From Lusitaniella coriacea LEGE 07157 (GTDB lineage: Bacteria; Cyanobacteriota; Cyanobacteriia; Cyanobacteriales; Spirulinaceae), in the NCBI RefSeq assembly GCF_015207425.1, contig NZ_JADEWZ010000037.1:1-53410 (forward strand): a DNA stretch of 53,410 nucleotides, written 5' to 3'. The notes beneath the pieces were generated by a model that was not told where the DNA came from, made no database searches, and worked only from the letters and a program-made list of their open reading frames with translations. Within the stretch, counting starts at the first letter, position 1. Each line of letters begins with the position of its first letter. This document shows positions 18,101 through 26,126 of this stretch, in pieces. The position numbers and the translations under genes are program-made.

Positions 18101-19228
18101 ACGGGTCAAGCAGGAACATTAGGAGTTCGAGCAAACTTCGTTGAAATTACAGGAACTTCCCGCGACGGTCAGCGACCCAGCCAGTTACTCTTTGATTCCT
18201 TTGGGTCGGGAGATGCCGGGGAATTTAGGATCGACACGGGACAATTACTACTGCAAAATGGCGGTCGAATTTCAGCAAGGACAGGGGGTACGGGTCGCGG
18301 TGGAATTATCGCAGTCAATGCGTTGAACTCGGTGCAGATATCTGGAACGTCCGGAAGTTTTGCCAGTGGTTTGATTTTCGAGAGTAACGGTGCAGGAGAT
18401 GCGCGAGGGATTCGCATTCAAACTCCCGGCGATTTGACGGTGGAAAATGGAGGGAAGATAACCGTTGGCGGCACGGGATCGGGCGTATCGGGGGATTTGG
18501 ACATTTCGGCGCGTAATATCTTTTTGACCAACCAGGGGCAGCTTGGGGCATCGACGAGAGCAGCGCGAGGAGGCAGTATTCGATTGCAAGTTGCTGAAAA
18601 TATTGTGCTGAGATATAACAGCGAGATTTCTGCGGAAGCGTTTGGTACGAGTCGTGGAGGCAACATTAATATGAAGGTTGGCGGTTTCATTCGCGCGGTC
18701 TTGCCAGAAAATAGTGATGTGGTCGCGAGTGCGGAGTCCGGACAAGGAGGAAAAATCTTTGCTGATACGCGACAAATCTTTGGTTTTCGGCAGTTTAACG
18801 GTCGCCGCACCCCAGAAAGCGATTTTACCGCAATCTCCGAGCCGACCGATCCGAGCATACCCGCTTCTTCGGGTACGGTAGAAGTCATCGTGCGAGATTT
18901 TCAACCTGTCATTAATCTTCCCGATCGCTTCGTTGACCCGCAACTGGATGAAGGGTGTCGAAGGAGCCAGGGACGAACGGGAAATCAATCGAAGAAGGGT
19001 CGATTTGATATTACCGGACTAGGAGGGTTGCCCCCCAATCCCCGCAATGCGTTGAGTAACAATACGGTGCAAGTTCCTTGGTTAACCTTGGAGGATGGGG
19101 GATCGAGTGCTGCATCTCCTGAAGTTGTGGAAGCGCAAGGATGGGTGAAGTTGCCTGATGGAAGAACGATTTTGACGGCAGAAGATCCCGCGATCGCGAG
19201 GGATCGTATTTCTTGCGGGTTGAGGTAA
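15185..19228 (+). CDS. Filamentous haemagglutinin-type TpsA exoprotein, copy 2
   Basis: This 1347-residue paralogue of 6575-10612 has the same layout: signal peptide ending TVAQ, TPS domain with NLFLLNPNGILFGP, long beta-helix region and the C-terminal block LGGLPPNPRNALS plus AQGWVKLPDGRTIL. I count about 28 differences in the first 300 aligned residues. After SPYDPI (residue about 298) the middle is largely unrelated: richer in Asn and Ile, with softer repeats of the NAGNISL type, and a Pro/Gly-rich stretch near residues 395-420. Similarity returns near the C-terminus. Bases just before the ATG (TTTTGGGGATTAAGCAGCA) also match copy 1. The secretion partner TpsB is not in the window. It probably acts as an outer-surface adhesin, inferred from family. 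Confidence 0.92.
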   Translation: MAQKPSRPRTWVHWCLLGSVLFGLTGERTVAQILPDNTLGDENSTLTNATITGGAARGSNLFHSFSEFNINNGQSVYFANPNGIANILTRVTGGNPSNILGTLGVNGTANLFLLNPNGILFGPNSQLDIRGSFVATTADSILFDNGFAFSAANPQTPSLLTVSVPLGLQYGTNNTGIITNRGNLAVGENFTLNATQLDLQGTVQSGGDLTLQGTDTVTIRDTATTPFIAAAGGKLVVQGNQTLDIFALNHPDSGFFSGGEMVLRSDDGVSGDAHYWSGGNFRIEQLDGSLGDLYSPYDPIFVVKGDININNYVGASLHIFAGGEVDIGTVTITAPDPSLYSIHPGHPNPLLASLASVLLPDGTTQTIRGNIQPTLDIRAGIDAAVIDNILNNIGLPSLGFGFYAPPGTPFPGGGIGANPPNSANITINTIQIDAPDGLVYLTNRYEPAQGLNGNITVNGSINTQVTSGDSGKVILDSRNDLRINGTINTSSTVGNPGDVEVFSDNVFLEDSIIKTGLNNNIASFGNGDITFDANNIFTIGAVALLSNNDISIEKSINGSSLTGDGSNLTLKAKNNISVLGYINTMSTATVGNGGNVELNAGGNISLAGDIITASINGEGGNISLSGENLGIFNSLNSSSISGNAGNISLISIGDSTILSEIKAQSSMGFGGGVAVNAGQNLNILYSTISTSSNFLGSGDIEINARNGNLALDNSFIQSETFGIGNAGVIDINSNTIRLQNNARISASTRDLGNASKIEISARELNVETGSRIYSNTNNVGNAGQIELNILNSLKLDRAFVFVNTFQGTGNAGNLEINTPNFTAQNGSLISAASQGGGIGGNVQINASGGRVNFIGNDPVVLSANDRISPTALVLGSFGGGTAGNLTIDTRQLIVENGALVYGSADRVSGDNAASITVRASESVQVLGTTPNGQLPSSLSSDTFGAGNAGNLIILTPHLVLRDGGQVSAGTTGTGQAGTLGVRANFVEITGTSRDGQRPSQLLFDSFGSGDAGEFRIDTGQLLLQNGGRISARTGGTGRGGIIAVNALNSVQISGTSGSFASGLIFESNGAGDARGIRIQTPGDLTVENGGKITVGGTGSGVSGDLDISARNIFLTNQGQLGASTRAARGGSIRLQVAENIVLRYNSEISAEAFGTSRGGNINMKVGGFIRAVLPENSDVVASAESGQGGKIFADTRQIFGFRQFNGRRTPESDFTAISEPTDPSIPASSGTVEVIVRDFQPVINLPDRFVDPQLDEGCRRSQGRTGNQSKKGRFDITGLGGLPPNPRNALSNNTVQVPWLTLEDGGSSAASPEVVEAQGWVKLPDGRTILTAEDPAIARDRISCGLR

Positions 19229-19243
19229 GGCCCCGAACATCAT

Positions 19244-19365
19244 GGGAGTATCCCACTTATTTACATAAGTATTTATGCTTAGTCTCTAAAACCTTATGTT
19301 TTAAGGCTTTAAAGTCCGGTTGCATTTGTCCTAAGTATGTGCGTCTACAAAAGTGGGATGCTCCC
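19244..19365. mobile_element. 122-bp MITE-like element with terminal inverted repeats and 9-bp target duplication
   Basis: The ends GGGAGTATCCCACTT (19244-19258) and AAGTGGGATGCTCCC (19351-19365) are 15-bp inverted repeats with one mismatch. The element is flanked on both sides by GAACATCAT (19235-19243 and 19366-19374), a perfect 9-bp direct repeat as left by transposition. It has no coding capacity and must have been mobilised in trans by a transposase with matching ends, not identified here. It fills much of the 302-base gap between haemagglutinin gene 2 and the next gene. Confidence 0.8.
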
Positions 19366-19530
19366 GAACATCATTGCATCCTCAAAGAAATAATTGCATG
19401 GAGTTGACGCGATCTTTTCCATAATGTCCTAATGTATTTGCGTGGTGCTATAGCAGTTGCTAGAACGAGTCCGCGATCGCGTCAGTTTTTGCAGCTCGTT
19501 CTGAAACACGGATGAGGTATCACTGAAAAC

Positions 19531-20967
19531 CTACCTCTTACTTTTCTTGCGTAAGAATCTCACACTTACGCCAGCACCTCCCAGCAAAATCAAACTTAAA
19601 ACGGAATTTGGTTCTGGTACAGAGACATAAAATGTCTCTATAGTGAAGCTTGGGGTTTCGACGTTGAATTTTAATTGGCTCGCAAATTGGCTTTCACTTG
19701 GAAAAGGCGTGTAGTCATTTTCAGGATTAATTCCCGTTATCGTAAATTCCGGGACTCCTGTAATGCCAGGTATAAGTTGGCTAAAATTCACGGACTGTCC
19801 GGGTTGAAATTCACCTAGTGGAAGATTGCCTACGCTGACAGTAAATTTGTCATCTGCATCCAATCCACAAGGGAAGTTTAGAATTTCTGTAAAGAGAGTA
19901 TCCTGTTGTCCCCTGAATGTATAACCCATTTCCGGATCGGGATCGTACCAGAGGTGGCTGAAGGTATTCTCGAAAATTTTCAAATCGCCCTGAATCCGAG
20001 TGGGTTGAATGATATAAGCTTGTTCGTTCCGCATAGGAATATCGCACAAGTCTGGTTCTGGCAAAACTGGAGTAGATGATGGTTCTGATAGACTTCCAAT
20101 TAACGAGATTCCGTCATTGATACATTCTTGGAGTAAAGTAGCAATAAAATCTCCAACAAGTTCGGGGATTTTTTCAAAGCTAAATCCAAGGATTTGACTT
20201 CCCGTTTGAAAAAACCAACTCGGATCGAACCCTTGTGCAACTAATGCAGCTTCACTTTCAATGGTAACGTCTCCCCGTTTTTCACCATTGGCAATAATAT
20301 TGGGCATCAAGTTTTCACTGGTTGCCCAACTTCCAGAACTGCTACCGTAAGACCCATAATAGGGATTATTCCAAGCAATATCTCCCATCCAAGGTTCTCT
20401 ATTTCCCAGATCACCTCGGTCTTTCACCAGTTGTCGATTATGGTAGAGGTTCCGGAAACCTGCATTTTGTCCTGCAACATTTGCTCCTGTTATTCCTGTA
20501 TACACGCCTGTTTCTAGCCTGGAACCATCTGGAGTTCGAGAATCATTATTAGGAGAAAAACGAACGCCCACGATTTGACCATTATCAAACGCTTCTTGAA
20601 AGTTACCTGTCCCAGAAACATCGAAGAATATATCGCCCCATGCAACACTATTATTTTCTACAGGAAAACAGGTTGTTCCGTTACAGACTTCTGATCCAGT
20701 TGGATTTCCAGTTAGAGGCAAATTGGAATTAAGAGCAACCGTAATTCTATTAGTAATTGGGTCTTCCTTGATAGCCATACCATAGATTTCATAAATGGTT
20801 CCACCTACTTGAATGCCACCATTAACACTACCGTAGCTGTCATAGCTGGGATCGACGGCATACTGCCATCCATTCCTAAATGTTCCTGCAACAACAGGTT
20901 CTACTGTTGCTAGCGCGATCGCGCCCACAAAAATTCCCGTACAAACTCGAACCATTCGATTGTTCAT
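19531..20967 (-). CDS. PEP-CTERM exosortase-target surface protein, XDD3-like
   Basis: This 478-residue protein has a signal peptide (IFVGAIALATVEPVVAG) and a C-terminal sorting signal: VPEP near residue 451, hydrophobic LSLILLGGAGVSV, then RFLRKKSKR. The mature N-terminus (FRNGWQYAVDPSYDS) and the lack of repeats recall the XDD3-type exosortase-dependent surface proteins of cyanobacteria; I name that family tentatively. Residues about 335-440 (LFTEILNFPCGLD, LGEFQPGQSVNF) match the C-terminal domain of the other PEP-CTERM protein at 2915-3778. No copy of the CGTAAAA promoter motif was found upstream. Processing would need an exosortase encoded elsewhere. Confidence 0.85.
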   Translation of the reverse strand: MNNRMVRVCTGIFVGAIALATVEPVVAGTFRNGWQYAVDPSYDSYGSVNGGIQVGGTIYEIYGMAIKEDPITNRITVALNSNLPLTGNPTGSEVCNGTTCFPVENNSVAWGDIFFDVSGTGNFQEAFDNGQIVGVRFSPNNDSRTPDGSRLETGVYTGITGANVAGQNAGFRNLYHNRQLVKDRGDLGNREPWMGDIAWNNPYYGSYGSSSGSWATSENLMPNIIANGEKRGDVTIESEAALVAQGFDPSWFFQTGSQILGFSFEKIPELVGDFIATLLQECINDGISLIGSLSEPSSTPVLPEPDLCDIPMRNEQAYIIQPTRIQGDLKIFENTFSHLWYDPDPEMGYTFRGQQDTLFTEILNFPCGLDADDKFTVSVGNLPLGEFQPGQSVNFSQLIPGITGVPEFTITGINPENDYTPFPSESQFASQLKFNVETPSFTIETFYVSVPEPNSVLSLILLGGAGVSVRFLRKKSKR

Positions 20968-21648
20968 TGTAATAGATGCTCCTAGTTTTCCTGATTAATA
21001 AAATTTGGTGTCTTTGAAATTTGGCATTAAGACTTTTCCCTAACTAGCGAAGGGGTTGAAGGTGAATAATTGCAAAAATCCTGAAGGTAGAGCGAGCGAA
21101 TCTGGCTTGGATAAAATGTTTGTCTCAAGCTTTAGTGAAGTTCGTATAGGCGAACTTTTGGTACATCTCTATTCCTTAGATGATGGGCAATTACTGAATT
21201 TGGAATGCACTCGCGAAATTTCTATGTGTATTGCTTACAATGAACGAGTGGCAGACGATACTCAGTATTTTTAGCACGATCTAAATTGATTTTGAAGTAA
21301 CTTTACCGAATCTTTAAAAATGACCTCAAAAACCTCAGTAGCTTTACAGAAAATTTAAGTGAAATGGTCATAAAATTCCTCTACCGTTGTAATATTGGCA
21401 GTTAGACAAAAGAACGTATGAAATTTCTAGAAACTGAGTTAAGCTTCTGTTGAGATATCAGAAAAAAGACTGAGGTTTTACGCAGTACTTAATGTTTCGT
21501 TGCAATGTGTGAATTATTGGAGGACGATGCAAACTGCTTTCCCTAGGAGAGGGGTGGAGGGTGAAGTTTTGCAAATTATTCCGTTCTCCTGCGTAAAACG
21601 CGCCAATCTTCCCTGATAACGAGATAGAGGCAAGTACAATACAGATCG
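20968..21648. other. Intergenic region upstream of the second sigma factor gene
   Basis: This 681-base stretch has no convincing gene. A 72-codon frame at 21056-21274 starts with TTG, has no good ribosome binding site and no recognisable motif. Two oppositely oriented CGTAAAA motifs flank a GC-rich stretch: minus strand 21471-21484 (TGCGTAAAACCTCA) and plus strand 21590-21603 (TGCGTAAAACGCGC). The region is therefore probably regulatory. Confidence 0.4.
21590..21603 (+). promoter_or_regulatory. Candidate CGTAAAA promoter motif of the second sigma factor gene
   Basis: TGCGTAAAACGCGC ends 45 nt before the ATG at 21649. The AAC element is not clear; GCAAAT lies 15-16 nt upstream. The core matches the copies at the haemagglutinin genes. 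Confidence 0.35.
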
Positions 21649-22293
21649 ATGGGTATGACGGACACACTGGACGAAAAATTACAGCATCTCGCGATCGCGG
21701 CGCAACAATTTCCTCTGGGAACCCCAGAACGACAGCGCACCGTACATCAACTTCTGGTTCATCTACAAGCATCGAAAAAATTGTGTCGTCCTTCCTGTCC
21801 TCGCCAGCTTTTGGGGTCTTACTATGAAATTTACGCGATCGCGCTACAAAATCTTTTTAAATATCTCTATAAAAGGATAGAAGCCTACGATCCTGAAAAG
21901 GCGACTGTTTTGCAGTGGTCAAACTTCCTCTTAACCCGCCGTTTTCCCGATGCAATTCGAGAAATACAGGGAATGAAGGATGCTCAAAATGTCCGCCTTG
22001 ATAAGATCGATCTCGAACCGGATTTGCAAGCAAATTCCCGCAATTCCATTGCACCGGAAGTCAAAAAAATCTTAAATTTTCTCAAGGAAAATCCGGATGG
22101 TATTTTTACGAAGTTGTGTGTCAATGAGTTGCCTAACGTTCATTTTCAATTGATTGCAACGCAGTTTTTGTCGGGATACAAGTGGCATGAAATTTCTCAA
22201 CAGCTCAATATTCCCGTATCCACTTTGAGTAGTTTTTACCAACGAAATTTGAAACGATTTGCCCCTTTATTCAAAGAGTATTTATTGCTTTGA
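21649..22293 (+). CDS. Sigma-70-like alternative sigma factor, copy 2
   Basis: This 214-residue protein is a paralogue of 4136-4822. Shared blocks are the N-terminal LxHLAIAAQQFP region, a region-2-like segment (YEIYAIALQNLF, then RIEAYDP and LQWSNFLLTRRF), and the C-terminal helix-turn-helix (YKWHEISQQLNIPVSTLSSFY). The start could also be the second ATG at 21655. It begins a run with a small ORF, a DUF1822 gene and a CHAT-CHASE2 gene on the same strand. CGTAAAA motifs lie upstream on both strands. It probably directs RNA polymerase to a dedicated set of surface-protein promoters; this is inferred from context. Confidence 0.75.
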   Translation: MGMTDTLDEKLQHLAIAAQQFPLGTPERQRTVHQLLVHLQASKKLCRPSCPRQLLGSYYEIYAIALQNLFKYLYKRIEAYDPEKATVLQWSNFLLTRRFPDAIREIQGMKDAQNVRLDKIDLEPDLQANSRNSIAPEVKKILNFLKENPDGIFTKLCVNELPNVHFQLIATQFLSGYKWHEISQQLNIPVSTLSSFYQRNLKRFAPLFKEYLLL

Positions 22294-22315
22294 GCTGAGT
22301 TTTTTATGCATTCAA

Positions 22316-22321
22316 AAGGAG
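22316..22321 (+). promoter_or_regulatory. Ribosome binding site of the 45-codon ORF
   Basis: AAGGAG lies 10 nt before the ATG at 22332. It is the main reason to consider the small ORF real. Confidence 0.45.
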
Positions 22322-22331
22322 AACGATCGTC

Positions 22332-22469
22332 ATGCAAATTCAAGATGTTGCCCTCTCTCTCTATCCTCAGCGAAGGAAGTCTAGGCAAGTGTGGGAGAAA
22401 AAAATGAGGGATGAGGGCAAAAAAATAAGAACGGTTCCAATTTCAAGTTTTTCACTCTCTATCTCTTAA
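22332..22469 (+). CDS. Small hypothetical protein of 45 residues
   Basis: The ORF begins MQIQDVALSLYPQRRKSRQV and ends SFSLSIS. It fits exactly between the sigma-like gene (38 nt upstream) and the DUF1822 gene (13 nt downstream), and has a strong AAGGAG site. The protein is basic and has no membrane helix. I do not recognise a family. In module 1 the corresponding gap is only 29 nt, so there is no counterpart. It could be a small partner of the sigma/DUF1822 pair, or a chance ORF. Confidence 0.4.
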   Translation: MQIQDVALSLYPQRRKSRQVWEKKMRDEGKKIRTVPISSFSLSIS

Positions 22470-22482
22470 ACGCAATCGAACC

Positions 22483-23409
22483 ATGAACGACGACATCGCT
22501 TTTACAATTCCTCTTACTCGCGCTGCTCATCAATTTGCGAGGGAAAATGGTAAAACTTCAACCCAAATTTATCTCAATCGCTTGGCAGTTTTTGCGGTCA
22601 ACTACTACCTGGATTGTTTCGCGATTGAAACGGAGTTAAAGGGAAATAATGGTAGCGGTTTTATTCTCGAATTGTTGGGTAATGTTTCGCGATTGATGCT
22701 GAAAAATATCGGCAATCTTGAATGTCATTCGGTTTTGGAAGGTACGAATACTTGCAAGATTCCTTTTGAAGTGAGAGACGGAGTTTTGGGGTATGTTGCG
22801 GTACAGATCGATCGCGAACTTAAAGAAGCAAAACCCATTGGCTTTTTGTCTCCCAAACAATTGGAACGGTTTCGAGAGGTTGAGGATGTTCCTTTAGCAG
22901 CTTTCGATTCGGTAGAATTGCTTTACGAACACCTTCAGCCAACGTCTCAGGAAATCCATTTAAGTGAATGGTTGAACGATATTATCGATGCGGGATGGGA
23001 AACGGTAGAGCGTTTTTTTCAGGCGCAGCAGCCAACATTGGCAATGAATTTTAGAGGGATCGCGCAAGCAGAACGAAAAGAGGTTGAAGTCAAACAAAGT
23101 GGAGTGAAAAGATGGAAACTGATCGATCTCGAACGTGCGGAAGAAAAAATCGCGTTGTTTGTTGGTTTGAAACCTAAAGATCGACAAGAGATGGATATTG
23201 AAGTCGAAGTTTATCCAAGTATGGGACAGACTCAATTACCCAAAGATTTACAGTTGATGATTCTTGATGAGGCGGGAGAAATGGTGATGCACGCAAAAGC
23301 GAGACAAACGCAAAATCTTCATTTTGATTTTAGTGGGGATATCGGCGAGAATTTTGGCGTGAAATTGACAATTGGGGATGTCAGTTTTGTTCAGTCGTTT
23401 TTGATTTAA
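22483..23409 (+). CDS. DUF1822 family protein, copy 2
   Basis: This 308-residue soluble protein has the same conserved blocks as copy 1: FTIPLTRAAH, LAVFAVNYYLDC, LSEWLNDIIDAGWETVE, LPKDLQLMILDEAGE and the C-terminal FSGDIGENFGVK. DUF1822 is found in cyanobacteria next to CHASE2/CHAT genes, as here, where a CHAT-CHASE2 gene starts 215 nt downstream. The function is unknown. The order sigma, DUF1822, CHAT-CHASE2 suggests a chain from membrane sensor to transcription, with DUF1822 as a possible protease substrate or sigma partner; this is inference. Confidence 0.85.
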   Translation: MNDDIAFTIPLTRAAHQFARENGKTSTQIYLNRLAVFAVNYYLDCFAIETELKGNNGSGFILELLGNVSRLMLKNIGNLECHSVLEGTNTCKIPFEVRDGVLGYVAVQIDRELKEAKPIGFLSPKQLERFREVEDVPLAAFDSVELLYEHLQPTSQEIHLSEWLNDIIDAGWETVERFFQAQQPTLAMNFRGIAQAERKEVEVKQSGVKRWKLIDLERAEEKIALFVGLKPKDRQEMDIEVEVYPSMGQTQLPKDLQLMILDEAGEMVMHAKARQTQNLHFDFSGDIGENFGVKLTIGDVSFVQSFLI

Positions 23410-23624
23410 TGATGCGCGTCATTGGTTAAGTTGGTTCCAAGTTGCTCTGAAATAGCGTTTGAATTGACCTTAATTAATCTGCTTCTGATGATACGCCGCT
23501 TAGGATGGGAAAACTTATAAATCTTTTGTTGGGTTTCGCGCTCACTCAACATCAACCTACAGAAGCTGAGAACTCTCTCTTTCCTTTTTTGATAAGAACG
23601 CCAATCGATATGTCCTAAAAACCT

Positions 23625-26081
23625 ATGAAAAAGTTAGTCATTTTCAAACTCAATGGGAACCTGCGAAAGGGAGGGTTTGATGCGACAATTGAAGTTGGTT
23701 TGGATGGCGATCGCGCGTCTTTGGAATTAGAGGGAAAATTGCCGGAGAATCCAGAACTCGCTGACGCGATCGCGTGCCATTGGGAAGAGAAATACCGTCC
23801 CCTAGGAATGTCCTATCGCATCAAGCCGGGAAACATTATTTATAGCGGTTCGATTCATCGCGTTAAGGAATGTCAAACCTCCGCAGCAGCATTGCGCGAT
23901 CGCGTCAACCGATGGCTGAAATCGGAATCCTTTCAAAACCTCAATCTCCAACTGCGATCGGAATTAAATCGCGAGGATGAAATTCGCATTCTTTTGCGCA
24001 CCAACGACCCCCTATTACACAAACTCCCTTGGCACAAATGGGATTTTTTCGACAGCTACAGCAATGCAGAAATTGCCTTTAGTTCCCCTCAATTCATCAA
24101 ACCTCCCGACCCTTTGCAACCCCCGAACAAAGGGAAGGTCAAAATTTTAGTGATTTTGGGTCACAGCGAGAGAATTAATGTCGAGCGCGATCGCGAAATT
24201 CTCAACAACTTAGACAAAAATCGCGCAGAAGTAAAGTTCCTCAATGAACCCGACGGCAAACAGATCAACGACAGTCTTTGGGAACAAGGGTGGGACATCA
24301 TCTTTTTTGCCGGACACAGCGAAACCGTAGAGGACATCGGACGCATTTATATCAATCCCACCGAAAGTCTAACCTTCGAGCGAGACAGCCAACTGTGGTA
24401 CGGTTTGCGCAAAGCCGTCGAACGGGGATTGAAACTGGCAATCTTCAACTCCTGCGACGGGTTGGGGTTGGCGAAGCAACTCGACGATTTGCACATTCCC
24501 CAAATGATTGTCATGCGGGACTTTGTGGCGGATTTGGTCGCTCAAGAATTCCTGAAACAATTCCTCAAGAACTATATTAGCGGTCAGCCGTTGTACCTTG
24601 CCGCGCGAGAGGCAAGAGAGTTTTTACAAGGGATGGAAGAAGACCTTCCCTGTGCCAGTTGGTTGCCAGTCATTTGGCAAAATCCGGCGGCGATCCCTCC
24701 CCGTTGGGATGCGCTGGTTCCAGAGCCTCCCGCTTCCCCTTCCCAGCGCAAAAAACGGTCTTGGCGAACCCTATTGTTTGCCAGTTTGGTGGTGGCAAGT
24801 TTGGTTTTGGGAGTGCGATCCTTGGGATGGTTGCAACCGGCAGAACTGAAAACCTACGACCAAATGATGCGCCTGCGACCCAGTGAGGGAACCGATCGCC
24901 GTTTGTTGATTGTAGAGGTGACGGAGGACGATTTGACCCTCCCCGAACAAAAAAACCGCAAAGACTCTCTTTCGGATTTAGCACTCTCCAAACTCATAGA
25001 AAAATTAGAAGCCTACGAACCCCGCGCGATCGGTTTAAATATTATTCGCGATTTTCCCGTGGATGAAAACGTCCCTCAATTGAGAGCGCAATTTCAGCAA
25101 AACGATCGCGTTTATGGTGCTTGTCGTGCGAGAGATACAAAAACGTATCCTTCACTCTCCCCACCTCCCGATCTTCCTACGCATCGCGTGGGATTTATTG
25201 ACGACGAATCAGATTCTGATGGCGTGGTTCGCCGTCACCTCCTCTTTATGGATCGTTCTGCAACCTCGAAATGTCAATCAAACTATGAGTTCAGCGTTCG
25301 TTTAGCTTGGCACTACCTCAAACAGGAAGGAATCCGTCAAAGTTTTCAAGGGAAAAACCTTCAGTTGGGTCAAACGGTGTTTAAGCGCTTGCAATCCCCT
25401 GTTGGTGCATATCAAAAAGCAGATACGAGAGGAGGTCAAATCCTGCTCAATTATCGTCCCTCCGAACAGGTTGCAGAAACCGTGACGCTCGAAAATGTGT
25501 TGCGCGATAGCGTTCCTGCTGAAAATGTGCGCGATCGAATCGTTCTCATTGGTGCGAATAATCTAGCTGCTCCAAGAGTTGTCACCCCGTATCAAGCAAA
25601 ATTCCCCGTCGTGCGCTTACAAGCACACGCCATTAGTCAAATTCTTAACGCAGTTCTCGAAAACCGACCGCTCATGGGATTTCTCCCTCGTTGGTGCGAC
25701 GCATTGTGGATATTCGTTTGGTCTGGAGTAGGGGGAGCGTTGGCAATCTACTGTGGCTCTCGCCTTCAGTGGAGAATTGCAGGCGGTTTAGCATTAACGA
25801 TTTTGTGGGGAGCGAGTAATGTCTTGCTCCTCCAAGGGTTTTGGGTTCCCTTCATTCCCGCCGTTCTTGGCTTAGGAGGCGCGAGTGTTTTAGGACTCTG
25901 GCTGCGCCAAAATTCCGTATTTCGTCCCTCTCCCGCACTTCTGGGAGGATTGGGTGCGATGCTCCTCCTACACATTCTTCTGGTTCCATCTACCCCTTTC
26001 TTGTCCGGCGCGATCGCGCTGGCGACGGCTGGAACGGCAACTCTTGCTGTCCGGCAATCTCAACGACAGCGATTGTCATAG
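23625..26081 (+). CDS. CHAT protease domain fused to CHASE2 sensor, membrane protein
   Basis: This 818-residue protein has an N-terminal cytoplasmic half (about 1-170, family-specific), then a CHAT caspase-like domain (about 170-355). The expected catalytic pair is visible: His231 (IIFFAGHSE) and Cys277 (IFNSCDGLG). A membrane helix (381-403) leads into a CHASE2 extracytoplasmic sensor (about 405-680), followed by membrane helices between 690 and 810. This topology puts CHAT in the cytoplasm and CHASE2 outside. CHAT domains are cysteine peptidases of the caspase clan; CHASE2 domains sense unknown extracellular cues. The gene follows a DUF1822 gene and lies 45 nt before a DUF928 gene. Substrate and ligand are unknown. 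Confidence 0.9.
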   Translation: MKKLVIFKLNGNLRKGGFDATIEVGLDGDRASLELEGKLPENPELADAIACHWEEKYRPLGMSYRIKPGNIIYSGSIHRVKECQTSAAALRDRVNRWLKSESFQNLNLQLRSELNREDEIRILLRTNDPLLHKLPWHKWDFFDSYSNAEIAFSSPQFIKPPDPLQPPNKGKVKILVILGHSERINVERDREILNNLDKNRAEVKFLNEPDGKQINDSLWEQGWDIIFFAGHSETVEDIGRIYINPTESLTFERDSQLWYGLRKAVERGLKLAIFNSCDGLGLAKQLDDLHIPQMIVMRDFVADLVAQEFLKQFLKNYISGQPLYLAAREAREFLQGMEEDLPCASWLPVIWQNPAAIPPRWDALVPEPPASPSQRKKRSWRTLLFASLVVASLVLGVRSLGWLQPAELKTYDQMMRLRPSEGTDRRLLIVEVTEDDLTLPEQKNRKDSLSDLALSKLIEKLEAYEPRAIGLNIIRDFPVDENVPQLRAQFQQNDRVYGACRARDTKTYPSLSPPPDLPTHRVGFIDDESDSDGVVRRHLLFMDRSATSKCQSNYEFSVRLAWHYLKQEGIRQSFQGKNLQLGQTVFKRLQSPVGAYQKADTRGGQILLNYRPSEQVAETVTLENVLRDSVPAENVRDRIVLIGANNLAAPRVVTPYQAKFPVVRLQAHAISQILNAVLENRPLMGFLPRWCDALWIFVWSGVGGALAIYCGSRLQWRIAGGLALTILWGASNVLLLQGFWVPFIPAVLGLGGASVLGLWLRQNSVFRPSPALLGGLGAMLLLHILLVPSTPFLSGAIALATAGTATLAVRQSQRQRLS

Positions 26082-26126
26082 ATCGCCGCTACTCAAAATC
26101 AATCGTTCATTTACCAGGATGCCCCG

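Noticed and set aside
20968-21060. Search for the CGTAAAA promoter motif upstream of the second PEP-CTERM gene
   Set aside because: No convincing core or AAC element was found, so this gene is not included in the proposed regulon.
21056-21274. 72-codon frame upstream of the second sigma gene
   Set aside because: TTG start, poor ribosome binding site and no recognisable motif; the region looks regulatory.
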